From the NCBI GenBank assembly GCA_963575655.1, contig CAUYTY010000194.1, positions 1 to 32,952 of the forward strand: 32,952 nt of DNA, read 5' to 3'. Position numbers and translations under genes: made by a program. Below the pieces are notes generated by a model. It saw nothing but the letters and a program-made list of their open reading frames with translations, was not told the DNA's origin and did not search any database. The stretch's first letter is position 1; each line of letters opens with the position of its first letter. The stretch is from Gammaproteobacteria bacterium. Its GTDB lineage: Bacteria > Pseudomonadota > Gammaproteobacteria > CAIRSR01. Below, in pieces: positions 1 through 8,501 of this stretch.

Positions 1-50
1 CCCCTTTCCTCCCCGCCCTCAAGGGCGGGGTTTCTCGGGGACACTGATGA
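1..50 (+). repeat. IS200/IS605-like terminal hairpin, copy 1
   Basis: GC-rich palindrome (CCCCGCCCTCAAGGGCGGGG) followed by TTTCTCGGGGAC. It aligns with 15363-15411, where the same layout (CCCCTTTCCTCC, palindrome, TTTCTCGGGGACA) recurs. Imperfect terminal hairpins of this kind are typical of the right ends of IS200/IS605 or TnpB-type elements. No tnpA or tnpB is visible; the rest of this copy would lie left of the window. The shared sequence runs to the start codon of the following broken gene. The repeat is directly visible; the family assignment is inferred. Confidence 0.5.
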
Positions 51-449
51 AAATTGCGGTGACGAGTCAAAATTTTCGCACTATTTCAGAACACGCTGGC
101 AAGGCGCGCCGCTTCCTTATTTTTGAGGCGGATTCCTTGGGTTGTCCACAAGAAATTGGACGACTAGATCTGCTCAAGGAACAATTGTTTTCATGAATGG
201 CAGGGACACGACAACACTCCCCATCCACTAGATGAAGCTCAGGTTCTTATTACCGCCGGTTGTGGACAGGGATTCATCAATCGGATGAATCGCCGCAATA
301 TTCGTGCGCTGATTACCGAAGAAACCGATCCGACTACTGCGGTGCGTTTATTCCTAGAAGGTCAGTTACCCATCATCTCACCAGAAGCTGCGCACCACGG
401 GCAGCACACCGCTGAGAAAGTAGTTATACCGGTTAGCGCAATTCGATGA
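47..449 (+). pseudogene. Frameshifted NifX/NifB-family iron-molybdenum cluster-binding protein
   Basis: Starts MKIAVTSQNFRTISEHAGKA and reads to a TGA at 194-196. The homologous continuation (HEWQGHDNTPHPLDEAQVLI, then a glycine-rich ITAGCGQGF motif) is in the +1 frame and runs to TGA at 447. Removing one T from the TTTT run at 188-191 restores a single ORF of about 133 codons, the usual size for the dinitrogenase iron-molybdenum cofactor domain family (Pfam PF02579). Members bind Fe-S/Mo cluster precursors or act as small redox-cluster carriers; no nif gene is nearby. The frame break may be a real mutation, a sequencing error, or less likely a programmed shift, since the slippery TTTT sits just before a TGA. 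The domain assignment is fairly sure; functional status is not. Confidence 0.7.
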
Positions 450-609
450 AACGTCGTCACTTGGTGTATCAACGGTGGTCGTACTAGAGATTTTCCGGTA
501 TGCTTTTTGGGTATGTTGTCGCAGCCATAGAAACGATTGGGCAGTCGGTGAAAACTGTCGTTGTCTCTGTGGCGCTTGATTCCTACCCAACACACTGAGA
601 ACCCAAGGC

Positions 610-1794
610 GTGGACGTGAGACTCTCCCAACGCATACAGCGCATCAAACCATCCCCTACCTTGACCATGACCGCTCGCGCCGCTGCGCTTAAGGCGGCGG
701 GCCGTGACATCATTGGTTTAGGGGCCGGTGAGCCGGACTTTGACACCCCCGTTCATATCAAAGAGGCGGCAATCGAGGCCATCCGTCGCGGTTTTACCAA
801 GTACACCGCCGTGGACGGCACCCCTTCCCTCAAGCGCGCCGTTGTTGAGAAATTTTCCCGAGAGAATCATCTGAGCTACACCCCCGCTCAGGTAATCGTG
901 TCTGTGGGGGGCAAGCAAAGCTTCTACAACCTTGCCCAGGTACTCCTCGATGCGGGCGATGAGGTCATTATTCCCGCGCCTTACTGGGTTTCCTACCCCG
1001 ATATGGTGCTGCTCGCGGACGGGGTACCGGTCATTGTGCCCACGAGCATCAGCCAGGGCTTCAAAATTACCCCGGCCCAGCTTGAAGCCGCTATCACCAC
1101 TCGTACTCGGTTGTTTGTCATCAACAGTCCCTCCAATCCCACTGGCGTCGGTTACACGCGGGCGGAACTGGTCGCTTTAGGCGAGGTGTTACGTCGGTTT
1201 CCCCAGGTACTCATTGCCAGCGACGACATGTACGAACATATTCGCTGGAGCAGTGACCCCTTCTGTAACATCCTCAATGCCTGCCCGGATCTGTACGACC
1301 GTACTGTGGTTCTTAACGGTGTCTCTAAGACCTATGCCATGACGGGATGGCGCATTGGTTACTGTGCGGGTCCGGCGCCGTTGGTTACCGCTATGGCCAA
1401 CCTCCAGTCACAGAGCACCTCCAACCCCACGTCTATTGCCCAGGTGGCGGCCCAAGCAGCCCTGGAAGGGGGGGTGGACTGCATCAAGCCAATGCTAGTG
1501 GCCTTCCGTGAACGTCATGACTACATGGTCGCAACCCTCAACCGCATGACTGGCGTGCGCTGTCTACCCAGTGACGGGAGTTTCTATGCCTTCCCCGATA
1601 TGAGTGAGGCGATTGCCGCCCTTCCTGGGGTGGATGACGACATCGGGCTTGCCGAATATCTCATTGAACGAGTCGGTGTGGCGGTAGTTCCGGGGACCGC
1701 ATTCGGTGCTCCGGGTTATGTCCGGTTATCATTTGCCACCAGCATGGCCAATCTGGAAACGGCCCTGGGACGCATGGCCTCTGTGTTCAATTAA
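610..1794 (+). CDS. aspC: Aspartate aminotransferase, class I fold (PLP-dependent)
   Basis: 394 aa, full length for the type Ib aspartate aminotransferase subgroup. It transfers the amino group between aspartate and 2-oxoglutarate in the cytosol, using pyridoxal phosphate. The N-terminal block IKPSPTLTMTARAAALKAAG and the GLGAGEPDFDTP motif at 36-47 mark the subgroup. Also present are PAPYWVSYPD (123-131), the INSPSNPTG loop (171-179), the cofactor-contacting SDDMYEH (204-210) and the Schiff-base lysine K240 in NGVSKTYAMTGWR. The start is a GTG whose product MDVRLSQRIQRIKPSP matches the usual N-terminus. The gene stands alone, 160 bp after the NifX relic, and ends at a strong bidirectional terminator. 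Some relatives also accept prephenate, which cannot be judged here. Confidence 0.93.
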   Translation: MDVRLSQRIQRIKPSPTLTMTARAAALKAAGRDIIGLGAGEPDFDTPVHIKEAAIEAIRRGFTKYTAVDGTPSLKRAVVEKFSRENHLSYTPAQVIVSVGGKQSFYNLAQVLLDAGDEVIIPAPYWVSYPDMVLLADGVPVIVPTSISQGFKITPAQLEAAITTRTRLFVINSPSNPTGVGYTRAELVALGEVLRRFPQVLIASDDMYEHIRWSSDPFCNILNACPDLYDRTVVLNGVSKTYAMTGWRIGYCAGPAPLVTAMANLQSQSTSNPTSIAQVAAQAALEGGVDCIKPMLVAFRERHDYMVATLNRMTGVRCLPSDGSFYAFPDMSEAIAALPGVDDDIGLAEYLIERVGVAVVPGTAFGAPGYVRLSFATSMANLETALGRMASVFN

Positions 1795-1798
1795 AACG

Positions 1799-1854
1799 AA
1801 AAGGGCAACCGCTTAGCTCTCCTCATAGAAGAGAGGTGAGCGGTTGCCCTTTTT
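1799..1854. terminator. Bidirectional rho-independent terminator
   Basis: Long stem: AAAAGGGCAACCGCT pairs with AGCGGTTGCCCTTTT, with a second inner pairing (CTCTCC with GAGAGG). A-tract on the left and T-tract on the right let it serve aspC on the plus strand and the convergent glycosyltransferase gene, which ends at 1863, on the minus strand. Confidence 0.9.
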
Positions 1855-1862
1855 CGATGAAG

Positions 1863-2750
1863 CTACCACATCGCGTAGAATTCAGCCTGTTGCGCCCAAT
1901 AGCTCAACGACAAACGCCGCAGATCGTAATAACGTGCGCGTATCTCACGTGCGCTGGCGGCTAGATCCATAGTCAGCAAATCCTCCCAGCGTTCGATTAC
2001 CAGCAGCGGCAGCCCTTTGTGGCATTCGAGATATTCAGCCGAGGTAATTATCGGGATACACCCCAGGTAAAGCGCCTCCCAGAGTCTGTGGGTATCGATG
2101 CCGACCCCACGCGGACAGATACAAAAGTCAAATTTCGCCAACGCCTGTAGATAGCGAATAAAGGCTGATAACGTCGGAGCTAAAGCTAGTTCCGTTGCCT
2201 TCTCGGTACCGGCGAGTACCCGACGGGCATGGGCACGACTCGGATGGCTATTATCATTGAAGCATATCAGCGCCTGACTATTACGCTGCGTCCGCCCCGG
2301 ACGATATTGGAGGATCAGATCGGTATTTCCGCAGATCAAGTGAAAATCGGAATAGTTGCAAAAATCATTGAGTCCCAACGGCAGTGAAATCACCCGACCA
2401 TCGCTACAAGTCTTGTTGGTTGCCAACCAAAAGAATTTAGCGGGAAGGTGGTGCTCGATCTTACGAATCCAGTCATCGGTAACTTCGAAATCATATTCAC
2501 AACGCCCCACCACCACCTTGGCCTTTTGCTGCACACATAGCGCCGCGCCGATAAATTGTTCGGTTTGCATACAATCGATGTCAAGCCCCTGTTCGGCCAA
2601 CATCGCCATGCGGGTACGCAATCCACGAAACTGCAACAACTCATGACGAGGTACTGGCGGTGGCGTATTAAAATCAATATCGCGTAATGCCTGGAGCGTC
2701 TGGTGGTCAATCGGGTCACACCAGCGATTTGCTTGTCGGATAATTGCCAT
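1863..2750 (-). CDS. Exostosin-like glycosyltransferase family protein
   Basis: 295 aa, no signal peptide or membrane segment evident. The signature is near the C-terminus: FDFCICPRGVGIDTHRLWEA (208-226) followed by LYLGCIPII (228-235). This nucleotide-sugar-binding motif is shared by the exostosin/GT47-like and RXYLT1-like C-terminal domains found in bacterial polysaccharide clusters. Start is supported by GAGGAGA placed 5 bases before ATG. It is convergent with aspC and downstream of rep on the same strand with a 126 bp gap. No polysaccharide cluster surrounds it, so the acceptor is unknown. The fold assignment is fairly sure, the substrate is not. Confidence 0.65.
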   Translation of the reverse strand: MAIIRQANRWCDPIDHQTLQALRDIDFNTPPPVPRHELLQFRGLRTRMAMLAEQGLDIDCMQTEQFIGAALCVQQKAKVVVGRCEYDFEVTDDWIRKIEHHLPAKFFWLATNKTCSDGRVISLPLGLNDFCNYSDFHLICGNTDLILQYRPGRTQRNSQALICFNDNSHPSRAHARRVLAGTEKATELALAPTLSAFIRYLQALAKFDFCICPRGVGIDTHRLWEALYLGCIPIITSAEYLECHKGLPLLVIERWEDLLTMDLAASAREIRARYYDLRRLSLSYWAQQAEFYAMW

Positions 2751-2876
2751 CAGTTCTCCTCAAACAATTTAAGTAAGCGAATCCCCTCACGTTTAAAGTA
2801 ACGTGCGTTTCATGCAAGATTCGTTATTCCTATGGTAGCCATTCAGATTCCCCGGAGAGGATGAACGATTACCTTC

Positions 2877-4892
2877 CTATTTCATCAGCATCGCTTTCAG
2901 ATTGGCCAGATTTGCCCGACCGCGTTCTTTGAGTTCCTCTGGGGCAAGTGGCTTGCCCATTCCCATCCCTTGCCACTCCAGTGACTCTTCGGGAAGCTCA
3001 TTCAAGAATCGGCTTGGCTCACACGCTATTTCCTCGCCGTAGCGCCGCCGTCTTTTTGCCAGGGTAAAGGTAAAAGACTTGCGAGCGCGCGTAATACCAA
3101 CATAGGCAAGACGGCGTTCTTCCTCCACATTATCCTCCTCCAGACTCACTCGGTGTGGGAGCAATTCCTCCTCCATCCCCACCAAGAAGACGTGGTCAAA
3201 CTCCAGCCCTTTAGCGGCGTGGAGGGTCATCATATGTACTGCATCGGAACGATTCTCATCACCGTCCCGCTCCAGGATGCCGAGTAGCGTCATGCGCGAC
3301 ACCATTTCTGCCAACGTATTGGGCTGCTCCTCGTTATCGCGCATCCGTGCCAACCAATCGACCAATTCGCCGACATTTTCCATCTGCCGCCTCGCTTGGT
3401 TGAGATTTTCACAGTTATCCTCCACCCACCCCTGGTAATTAACCTCTTGGATCAGCTCGCGGGTCGTGCGTACCGGGTCTCCATGATTACCACGCGCGCC
3501 AATCTCCGTTACCCAATGGCAAAAACGCCGTAACCGTTCGATGGCACGCACCGGCAGTAGGCTCTCCACCCCCAAATCGTGACAGGCCGCAAAGAGGCTA
3601 ACGCCACGTTCAGCGGCATAGGCACCCAGTTTCTCCAAAGTAGCGGTACCGATCTCACGGCGCGGGGTATTGACCACGCGCAGAAAAGCATTGTCATCGT
3701 TGTGATTTACCATGAGCCGCAGGTAGGCAAGAATATCCCGGACCTCTCCCTTTTCGAAAAAGGAATCACCACCACTCAGATGATAGGGAATATGATAGGT
3801 ACGTAGCGCCTTTTCTACAGGATGTGCCTGGTGGTTGCCTCGATAGAGAATGGCGTAGTCACGGAATTCAGTACGATGGCGGAAACGGTGGGCAAGAATC
3901 TCGGTAGCAACTTTCTCGGCCTCCAATTCGGAGTCGCGGCAGGCAATTACTCGTAGCGGGTCGCCCCATCCTAACTCGCTCCACAGACGTTTCTCAAAGA
4001 GGTGGGGATTGTTGGCAATCAAATGGTTGGCAGCCTTGAGAATATTACCGGTGGATCGATAATTCTGCTCTAACTTGATTACCTTGAGCCCGGGATAGTC
4101 CTTTTTCAGTTCCGTCAGATTCTCCGGTCGGGCGCCACGCCAAGCATAAATCGATTGGTCATCGTCTCCCACTGCAGTAAAGGCACCACGCGCCCCCAAG
4201 AGTAAACGCATCAATTCATATTGGCAGGCGTTGGTGTCTTGATACTCGTCCACCAACAGGTAACGAATCCGCCCTTGCCAGACATCTAACGCCTCGGGGT
4301 CGGTATGAAACAACACTACCGGTAAACGGATCAGGTCGTCAAAGTCCATGGCGTTGTAGGCCTTGAGATGGCGGTCGTATTCCTCGTAGAGGCGTGCCGC
4401 TAATTCTTCCAACGAATCCGAGGCAATTTTCAACGCTTGTTGCGGGGCGATGAGGTCGTTTTTCCAACGTGAAATCCGATGACGGATCAATTCCTCTTGG
4501 CCGAGGGCATTATTCTGCTCCTTGCGTAGTAGCTCGCGCACCAGGGCGGTAGAGTCATGGGCATCGAAGATGGAAAAACCCGCCTTGTAGCCAATTCGTT
4601 TTAGCTCACGTCGGAGGATGGTGAGGCCAAGCGTGTGGAAAGTGGAGACCTGGAGCCCACGCTTTTCATTGGCCGCAAGGAGATTACCCACGCGCTCCTT
4701 CATCTCGCGTGCGGCCTTATTGGTAAAGGTGACTGCGGCAATGTTACGCGCCGGAATATCGCACTGGCGCACCAGGTAGGCAATTTTCTGGATAATGACT
4801 CGGGTTTTACCGCTACCTGCACCGGCTAGCACCAGCAATGGCCCATCGATATAGAATACAGCAGCGTTTTGGGGTGAATTAAGGTCGGCCAT
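2877..4892 (-). CDS. rep: ATP-dependent DNA helicase Rep (superfamily 1, UvrD/PcrA type)
   Basis: 671 aa, against 673 for E. coli Rep. A 3'-5' helicase that helps replication forks pass bound proteins. All SF1A motifs are visible: Walker A AGAGSGKT (23-30), motif Ia VTFTNKAAREMKERV, the DEYQDT Walker B, GDDDQSIYAWRGA, NYRST, TLHAAKGLEFDHVFLVGMEE and RLAYVGITRAR. The C-terminal tail is short, as in Rep rather than UvrD, and the N-terminal half reads closer to Rep (DIPARNIAAVTFTNKAARE). It lies 198 bp downstream of dciA on the same strand; the gap holds a hairpin plus T-run that probably separates the transcripts. Confidence 0.92.
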   Translation of the reverse strand: MADLNSPQNAAVFYIDGPLLVLAGAGSGKTRVIIQKIAYLVRQCDIPARNIAAVTFTNKAAREMKERVGNLLAANEKRGLQVSTFHTLGLTILRRELKRIGYKAGFSIFDAHDSTALVRELLRKEQNNALGQEELIRHRISRWKNDLIAPQQALKIASDSLEELAARLYEEYDRHLKAYNAMDFDDLIRLPVVLFHTDPEALDVWQGRIRYLLVDEYQDTNACQYELMRLLLGARGAFTAVGDDDQSIYAWRGARPENLTELKKDYPGLKVIKLEQNYRSTGNILKAANHLIANNPHLFEKRLWSELGWGDPLRVIACRDSELEAEKVATEILAHRFRHRTEFRDYAILYRGNHQAHPVEKALRTYHIPYHLSGGDSFFEKGEVRDILAYLRLMVNHNDDNAFLRVVNTPRREIGTATLEKLGAYAAERGVSLFAACHDLGVESLLPVRAIERLRRFCHWVTEIGARGNHGDPVRTTRELIQEVNYQGWVEDNCENLNQARRQMENVGELVDWLARMRDNEEQPNTLAEMVSRMTLLGILERDGDENRSDAVHMMTLHAAKGLEFDHVFLVGMEEELLPHRVSLEEDNVEEERRLAYVGITRARKSFTFTLAKRRRRYGEEIACEPSRFLNELPEESLEWQGMGMGKPLAPEELKERGRANLANLKAMLMK

Positions 4893-4997
4893 GAGGTGGG
4901 GAGGGTAACGTCTCTGAGTGTGATTGTTTATCGATGGGACGACCCGCTCGTGCTCCCAGGGGAAGTGAATGGTTATGAGCGTGATGCTGACGAATCA

Positions 4998-5082
4998 ACA
5001 AATTCTCGCCCTCACCCCAACCCCTCTTCAAGAGGGAGAGGGACTTTTTCGTTTCTCATCGCATAGGTAGCAGCTTGGATTA
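4998..5082. repeat. GC-rich intergenic repeat ending in the AACCCAAG-type end motif (partial)
   Basis: A hairpin-forming stretch (CCCTCTTCAAGAGGG followed by GACTTTTTC) is followed by TTTCTCATCGCATAGGTAGC and AGCTTGGATTA. This is a degenerate version of the right end GGTGGCAACTTGGGTT found at 23621, 23774, 31739 and 32074. No matching left end was found here, so this copy is partial. The hairpin and T-run may act as a terminator after dciA. Confidence 0.5.
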
Positions 5083-5090
5083 GATAACAA

Positions 5091-5579
5091 TCATGACTGT
5101 CGGTCACGATTAGCCAACCGTTCCCAAGCGGCCCGAAATTCCGGGTCATGACACTCTTGAGCCACGGAGCGTAGAAATTCAACAGTTTCTGATTTCATTA
5201 CGGCGCGAGGTATGGGAGGGGGAGGAATCTTTGGAGACCCCATCCGTATCCGAATATCCTTCAATTCTGGCCAGCCATTTTCCTTTAAATGCTCCAGCAG
5301 TGCCGGACATTCATAACGCAAACGCAACACCCATGCCGACGATTCAACCTCCATTATCAATGTGTTCCCTTGTAGATTGAGCACTTGGCAGTGGGATAGC
5401 AAATGAGTTGGTAGGACAACCGTTACCTCTCGCGTAATCTCGGAAATCTTCCGTATTTGAGGTAACAAATGAGAGATGCCCTGGGAATTTTTCGCCAACA
5501 ATTTTCTCAGCGGATGCAGCGGACTCTCACGCGCGGCTCCGGGTGAGGCTACTTTCTTGGTTGGGCGATCATCATCCAT
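5091..5579 (-). CDS. dciA: DUF721/DciA-family protein (putative replicative helicase loader)
   Basis: About 162 aa from ATG at 5579; an upstream in-frame ATG at 5627 would give 178 aa but lies deeper inside msbA. The preferred start overlaps the msbA stop (AATGGATGA), a usual coupling arrangement. The core VLPTHLLSHCQVLNLQGNTL followed by EVESSAWVLRLRYECPALLE matches DUF721. DciA is the widespread bacterial DnaB loader where DnaC is absent. The C-terminal third has a proline stretch (IPPPPIP) and an acidic-basic helix (FLRSVAQECHDPEFRAAWER), not part of the core. Family membership is clear; the loader role is by family only. Confidence 0.75.
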   Translation of the reverse strand: MDDDRPTKKVASPGAARESPLHPLRKLLAKNSQGISHLLPQIRKISEITREVTVVLPTHLLSHCQVLNLQGNTLIMEVESSAWVLRLRYECPALLEHLKENGWPELKDIRIRMGSPKIPPPPIPRAVMKSETVEFLRSVAQECHDPEFRAAWERLANRDRQS

Positions 5580-7344
5580 TGACTGTTTCTCGGAATTGAA
5601 GTCGATACAAGGCCGCGTAGTGGCCATCTAGGGCAAGTAGGGCCGCATGGTTGCCCATCTCCACAACCCTCCCTCGATCCATAACCACGATCCGATCGGC
5701 ACCCTCGATGGTGGATAGACGATGCGCAATGACCAAGGTAGTACGTCGACGCATTAAACCTTCCAAGGCCGTTTGAATGTGTCGTTCAGATTCGGTATCA
5801 AGGGCCGAGGTGGCTTCGTCCAGAATGAGTACCGGTGCGTCTTTGAGTAAGGCACGGGCGATGGCAATCCGTTGCCGCTGACCACCGGAAAGTCGTACAC
5901 CGTTTTCTCCCACCAGAGTGTTGAATCCTTCGGGCAGGGCTTCAATAAATTCCAGGGCACAGGCATCACGGGCGGCGCGTTCAATATCAGCCTGTGAGGC
6001 GCCCGCCATGCATCCATAGGCAATATTGCGCGCAATGGTATCGTTGAACAACGTTACATGCTGAGTGACCACCGCAATCTGGTCACGCAGACTCGTCAAT
6101 TGGAGCGTCCGTAGCTCGTGCCCGTCCAACAAAATAGCGCCTTGCTGAGGGTCATAGAAGCGCGCCAGAAGGCTCACCAGGGTGGTCTTACCACTCCCCG
6201 AACGTCCCACGAAAGCTACCGTCTCCCCCGGTGCGACGGTAAAGCTCACCTCCTGCAACGCCGGGTTGTTTCCCTCTTGATAGGTAAAAGAGACATCACG
6301 GTATTCCACCTCTCCATTGGTGCGTGACAGGACCACGGTCCCCGTATCGTTTTCCGTCTCTTCGGCCAACAAGCTAAAGATGCTCACCCCCGCAGCAACG
6401 CCACGTTGAACGCTGGCGTTCACCGTAGTGAGACGTTTAAGCGTGGGCAACAGCAGCATCATTGCAGCCATAAATGACATGAAGGTGCCCACCGTAATAT
6501 GGGTGAGCATGTTAGGTAGGGTCGCCACGTAGATCACCCCCGCCAGGGCCAAAGAGGCGATGAACTGAATCACTGGAGAACTAGCCGCACTGGTGGCGGA
6601 ATATTTCATGACTTGGCGACGATTTCCCTCGTTGGCCTGCTCAAATCGTTGATGCTCATAGCGTTGTCCGCCGAAGATCTTGATCACGTCGTGACCGTCA
6701 ATCGCCTCGCCGGCGGTCTGGGTAATCGCCCCCACCGAAGACTGGATACGTCGGGCGATCCGTCGAAAGCGACGACTGGCATAGACCACCAACGCACCAA
6801 TAGGCGGTCCCATTACCAAGAAGGAAAGCGTCAGACGCGGGCTTAGATAGAACATCCAACCCGCCAATCCCAATGCAGTGAATCCATCGCGGACCACGGT
6901 GGTAACGGTACTGGTTGCGGCGTCGGATACCTGCTCTACGTCATAAATGAGCTTGGAGAGCAGAGTTCCCGAGGGATGGTCGTGGTAGAAACGGGTGGGT
7001 AGGGCCAGCAGATGGCTAAATACACGTCCACGGGTGTCCTTTACTACGTGCCGGCCGATCCAGTCCATGCCGTAACTTGATACAAAGGTGGCGACTCCCC
7101 GTATTATGAAGATCGCCATTAACCACATCGGAACAGCGTGAATTGTAGTAGGATCCTTGTCCACGAAACTACCATCGAGCAAGGGCTGCATTAGCGCAGC
7201 AAAGGCTGTCTCCGTAGCAGCAGAAGCAGCCATCGCGATGGTGGCGAAAACGAACACCAACCAATAGGGCTTGGCCAAGAGCAAAACCCGACGATAAACC
7301 TCAGCGGCCCCGAAGGTGTGCGTATCGATAAAAGGATCAGGCAT
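5572..7344 (-). CDS. msbA: Lipid A export ABC transporter/permease MsbA
   Basis: 590 aa from the preferred ATG at 7344 (MPDPFIDTHTFGAAEVYRRV). An upstream start at 7437 would add 31 residues encoded by the truncated exbD copy and is unlikely to be native. Six N-terminal membrane helices fused to one nucleotide-binding domain: Walker A GRSGSGKTT, Q-loop, signature LSGGQRQRIAIARAL, Walker B VLILDEATSALD and H-loop IAHRLST. The homodimer flips lipid A-core across the inner membrane. It followed exbD directly before the insertion; now a foreign ATPase gene and a partial exbD separate them. Expression must come through the insert or from a promoter near the junction; none was clearly seen. Confidence 0.9.
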   Translation of the reverse strand: MPDPFIDTHTFGAAEVYRRVLLLAKPYWLVFVFATIAMAASAATETAFAALMQPLLDGSFVDKDPTTIHAVPMWLMAIFIIRGVATFVSSYGMDWIGRHVVKDTRGRVFSHLLALPTRFYHDHPSGTLLSKLIYDVEQVSDAATSTVTTVVRDGFTALGLAGWMFYLSPRLTLSFLVMGPPIGALVVYASRRFRRIARRIQSSVGAITQTAGEAIDGHDVIKIFGGQRYEHQRFEQANEGNRRQVMKYSATSAASSPVIQFIASLALAGVIYVATLPNMLTHITVGTFMSFMAAMMLLLPTLKRLTTVNASVQRGVAAGVSIFSLLAEETENDTGTVVLSRTNGEVEYRDVSFTYQEGNNPALQEVSFTVAPGETVAFVGRSGSGKTTLVSLLARFYDPQQGAILLDGHELRTLQLTSLRDQIAVVTQHVTLFNDTIARNIAYGCMAGASQADIERAARDACALEFIEALPEGFNTLVGENGVRLSGGQRQRIAIARALLKDAPVLILDEATSALDTESERHIQTALEGLMRRRTTLVIAHRLSTIEGADRIVVMDRGRVVEMGNHAALLALDGHYAALYRLQFRETVNG

Positions 7345-7362
7345 GGTTAGCGTTTCGCCAGG

Positions 7363-7807
7363 GAGGTGAAAATATTCTTTTGGATCATGGCTGGTGTGAT
7401 GAGGGAGGGGAAGGGAATGGCGACTGGCGCGTGGCAAAGGTGAGGTGAGTAAGTCCTACCTGGCGTGCGGCGTCCATTATGGTCACGACCGACTGGTGAG
7501 GCGCATGACCATCCGCATTAACCACGACCAATAAGTCTTGTTCGTTGGTGGCGTTCGGAGAGGAGAGGGGACGGGAGCGAGATTTTTCAATGGTCTCGAC
7601 CGCCTCCTGCAATGCCGCACGTATCGTCGCGGGGTCCTGATCAGCCAACGCCCGTTCGCCTTGATGCTCGGTCAGATAGTAACGACCCTGGGCATCTATC
7701 GTCACTTCAATCATGCGCTCTTCGTGGGGGGGCTGGCCGGACTCCGCTGTGGGTAGGTCGAGCGAGATCTCGGTCGCCCGGTTAAAACTGGTGGTGACCA
7801 TGAAAAA
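7363..7807. repeat. Long direct repeat, copy 1 (3' part of exbD), msbA-proximal
   Basis: 445 bp matching 10113-10563 in the same orientation. Positions 7481-7807 are identical by eye to 10237-10563 (327 bp). The remaining stretch next to msbA (7363-7480) differs at many positions and by small indels, for example ATCATG added in the other copy. Homology stops abruptly at 7807/7808 (CCATGAAAAA then ATACTTT). Confidence 0.92.
7385..7807 (-). pseudogene. exbD: Truncated exbD (C-terminal part only)
   Basis: Encodes FFMVTTSFNRATEISLDLPT through the periplasmic domain to the stop, but lacks the first 29 or so residues of the intact copy, including the membrane helix and its essential aspartate region (SLIDVVFNLLL). 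An ATG at 7834 would give a 149 aa ORF whose first residues (MVYHLRIKY) come from the inserted DNA. Without the membrane anchor it cannot work as an ExbD-type proton-channel subunit. Its tail reads RQSPFPSPPSSHQP, against RQPPSSPSPSLRQP in the intact copy. Confidence 0.85.
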
Positions 7808-7860
7808 ATACTTTATTCTGAGATGATAAACCATGTATCGTGTCCGACTCCATATTCAAC

Positions 7861-7946
7861 TGCATTACTATGTGATTATGCTGTTGCATACCACGAAGGA
7901 GCACTGGGAGTACGACGCCCCCCTCCCAGTTCTGTGGCGTAATGCA
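7861..7946. other. Hairpin at the exbD-distal side of the insert
   Basis: Outer pairing TGCATTAC (7861-7868) with GTAATGCA (7939-7946). Inner pairings are CCAC with GTGG, and ACTGGGAG (7903-7910) with CTCCCAGT (7923-7930). It could be a structured RNA or a DNA end structure. A 47-codon frame (MYRVRLHIQLHYYVIML...) crosses it, but nothing supports it as a gene. Confidence 0.5.
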
Positions 7947-7993
7947 ATGGAGCAGAGGACGCGAGGAAAATTCTGAAGCCGCTGCCATTGAGG

Positions 7994-8301
7994 TTCAGCC
8001 AGCCCGCCGTCCTTTGACTTTTCTGTAGAAATGCCGGTCTTTCCCGGCTGTCAACCCGTAAGGGTAACTTGGCTTACGCCAGTAAAGGTCTCCTCGCCCA
8101 GAACAAGAAGGTCGGTCAGACTAAGGATTGGGTCTTATACCGTCTCTCGACCGTCATTCCTTTCGTCGTCAGAGCCTGGGACTGGAGAAGCATCCCAGGG
8201 TGACTCGCTTTCGCTTCACTTCTTGTCGGCTGCCTTTCGGCGGGCTGGTTGAATCTCAAACTTTTCAGCCAGCGGAATGGATTCCGCTAGGTTGAAAAGT
8301 T
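7994..8301. repeat. Nested inverted repeats upstream of the ATPase-nuclease gene
   Basis: TTCAGCCAGCCCGCCG (7994-8009) faces CGGCGGGCTGGTTGAA (8238-8253), one mismatch over 16 bp, about 230 bp apart. Directly after, 8259-8301 forms a 43 bp hairpin: AACTTTTCAGCCAGCGGAA, loop TGGA overlapping the turn, then TTCCGCTAGGTTGAAAAGTT. Both left arms share TTCAGCCAGC. No ORF of note lies inside. These may be element ends, binding sites or RNA structure; the role is unknown. Confidence 0.6.
8031..8100 (-). other. Structured segment homologous to 15233-15320 (putative IS605-type RNA scaffold relic)
   Basis: Read on the minus strand this segment runs GACCTT ... CCCTTACGGGTTGACAGCC, then GGGAAAGACCGGCA. 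The plus strand at 15233-15320 has the same order with GACCTT, CCCTTGCGGGCTGACAGCC and GGGAAAGACCGGCA. The core GCCGGGAAAGACCGGC is self-complementary. At 15.3 kb this segment is followed by an IS605-like terminal hairpin; here it is not. Homology is visible; the RNA interpretation is a guess. Confidence 0.35.
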
Positions 8302-8501
8302 AGGCGGCGACTCAACGTAGTCCTGTACCGCAACAACCCTTATACCGCTTTTGATGCCCCCATGGCGATGAATCTATAGGGACAGTGATTTTGCCTTTTG
8401 TTCGTTAGTGAGGTTGGTTTTGTTTCTACGTTGAAGGAAGCCACGAAACCGGAACACGGCGCGCCTTAGGCGCGCGAGAGCGAGCCTGAGGAATCGTACT
8501 C

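Noticed and set aside
7385-7834. 149-codon ORF as a second functional exbD
   Set aside because: It lacks the membrane helix, and the first codons come from the inserted DNA; it is a truncated duplicate.
7808-8310. Group II intron or retron in the hairpin-rich block
   Set aside because: No domain V-like motif, no reverse transcriptase gene, and no msr/msd-like arrangement was seen.
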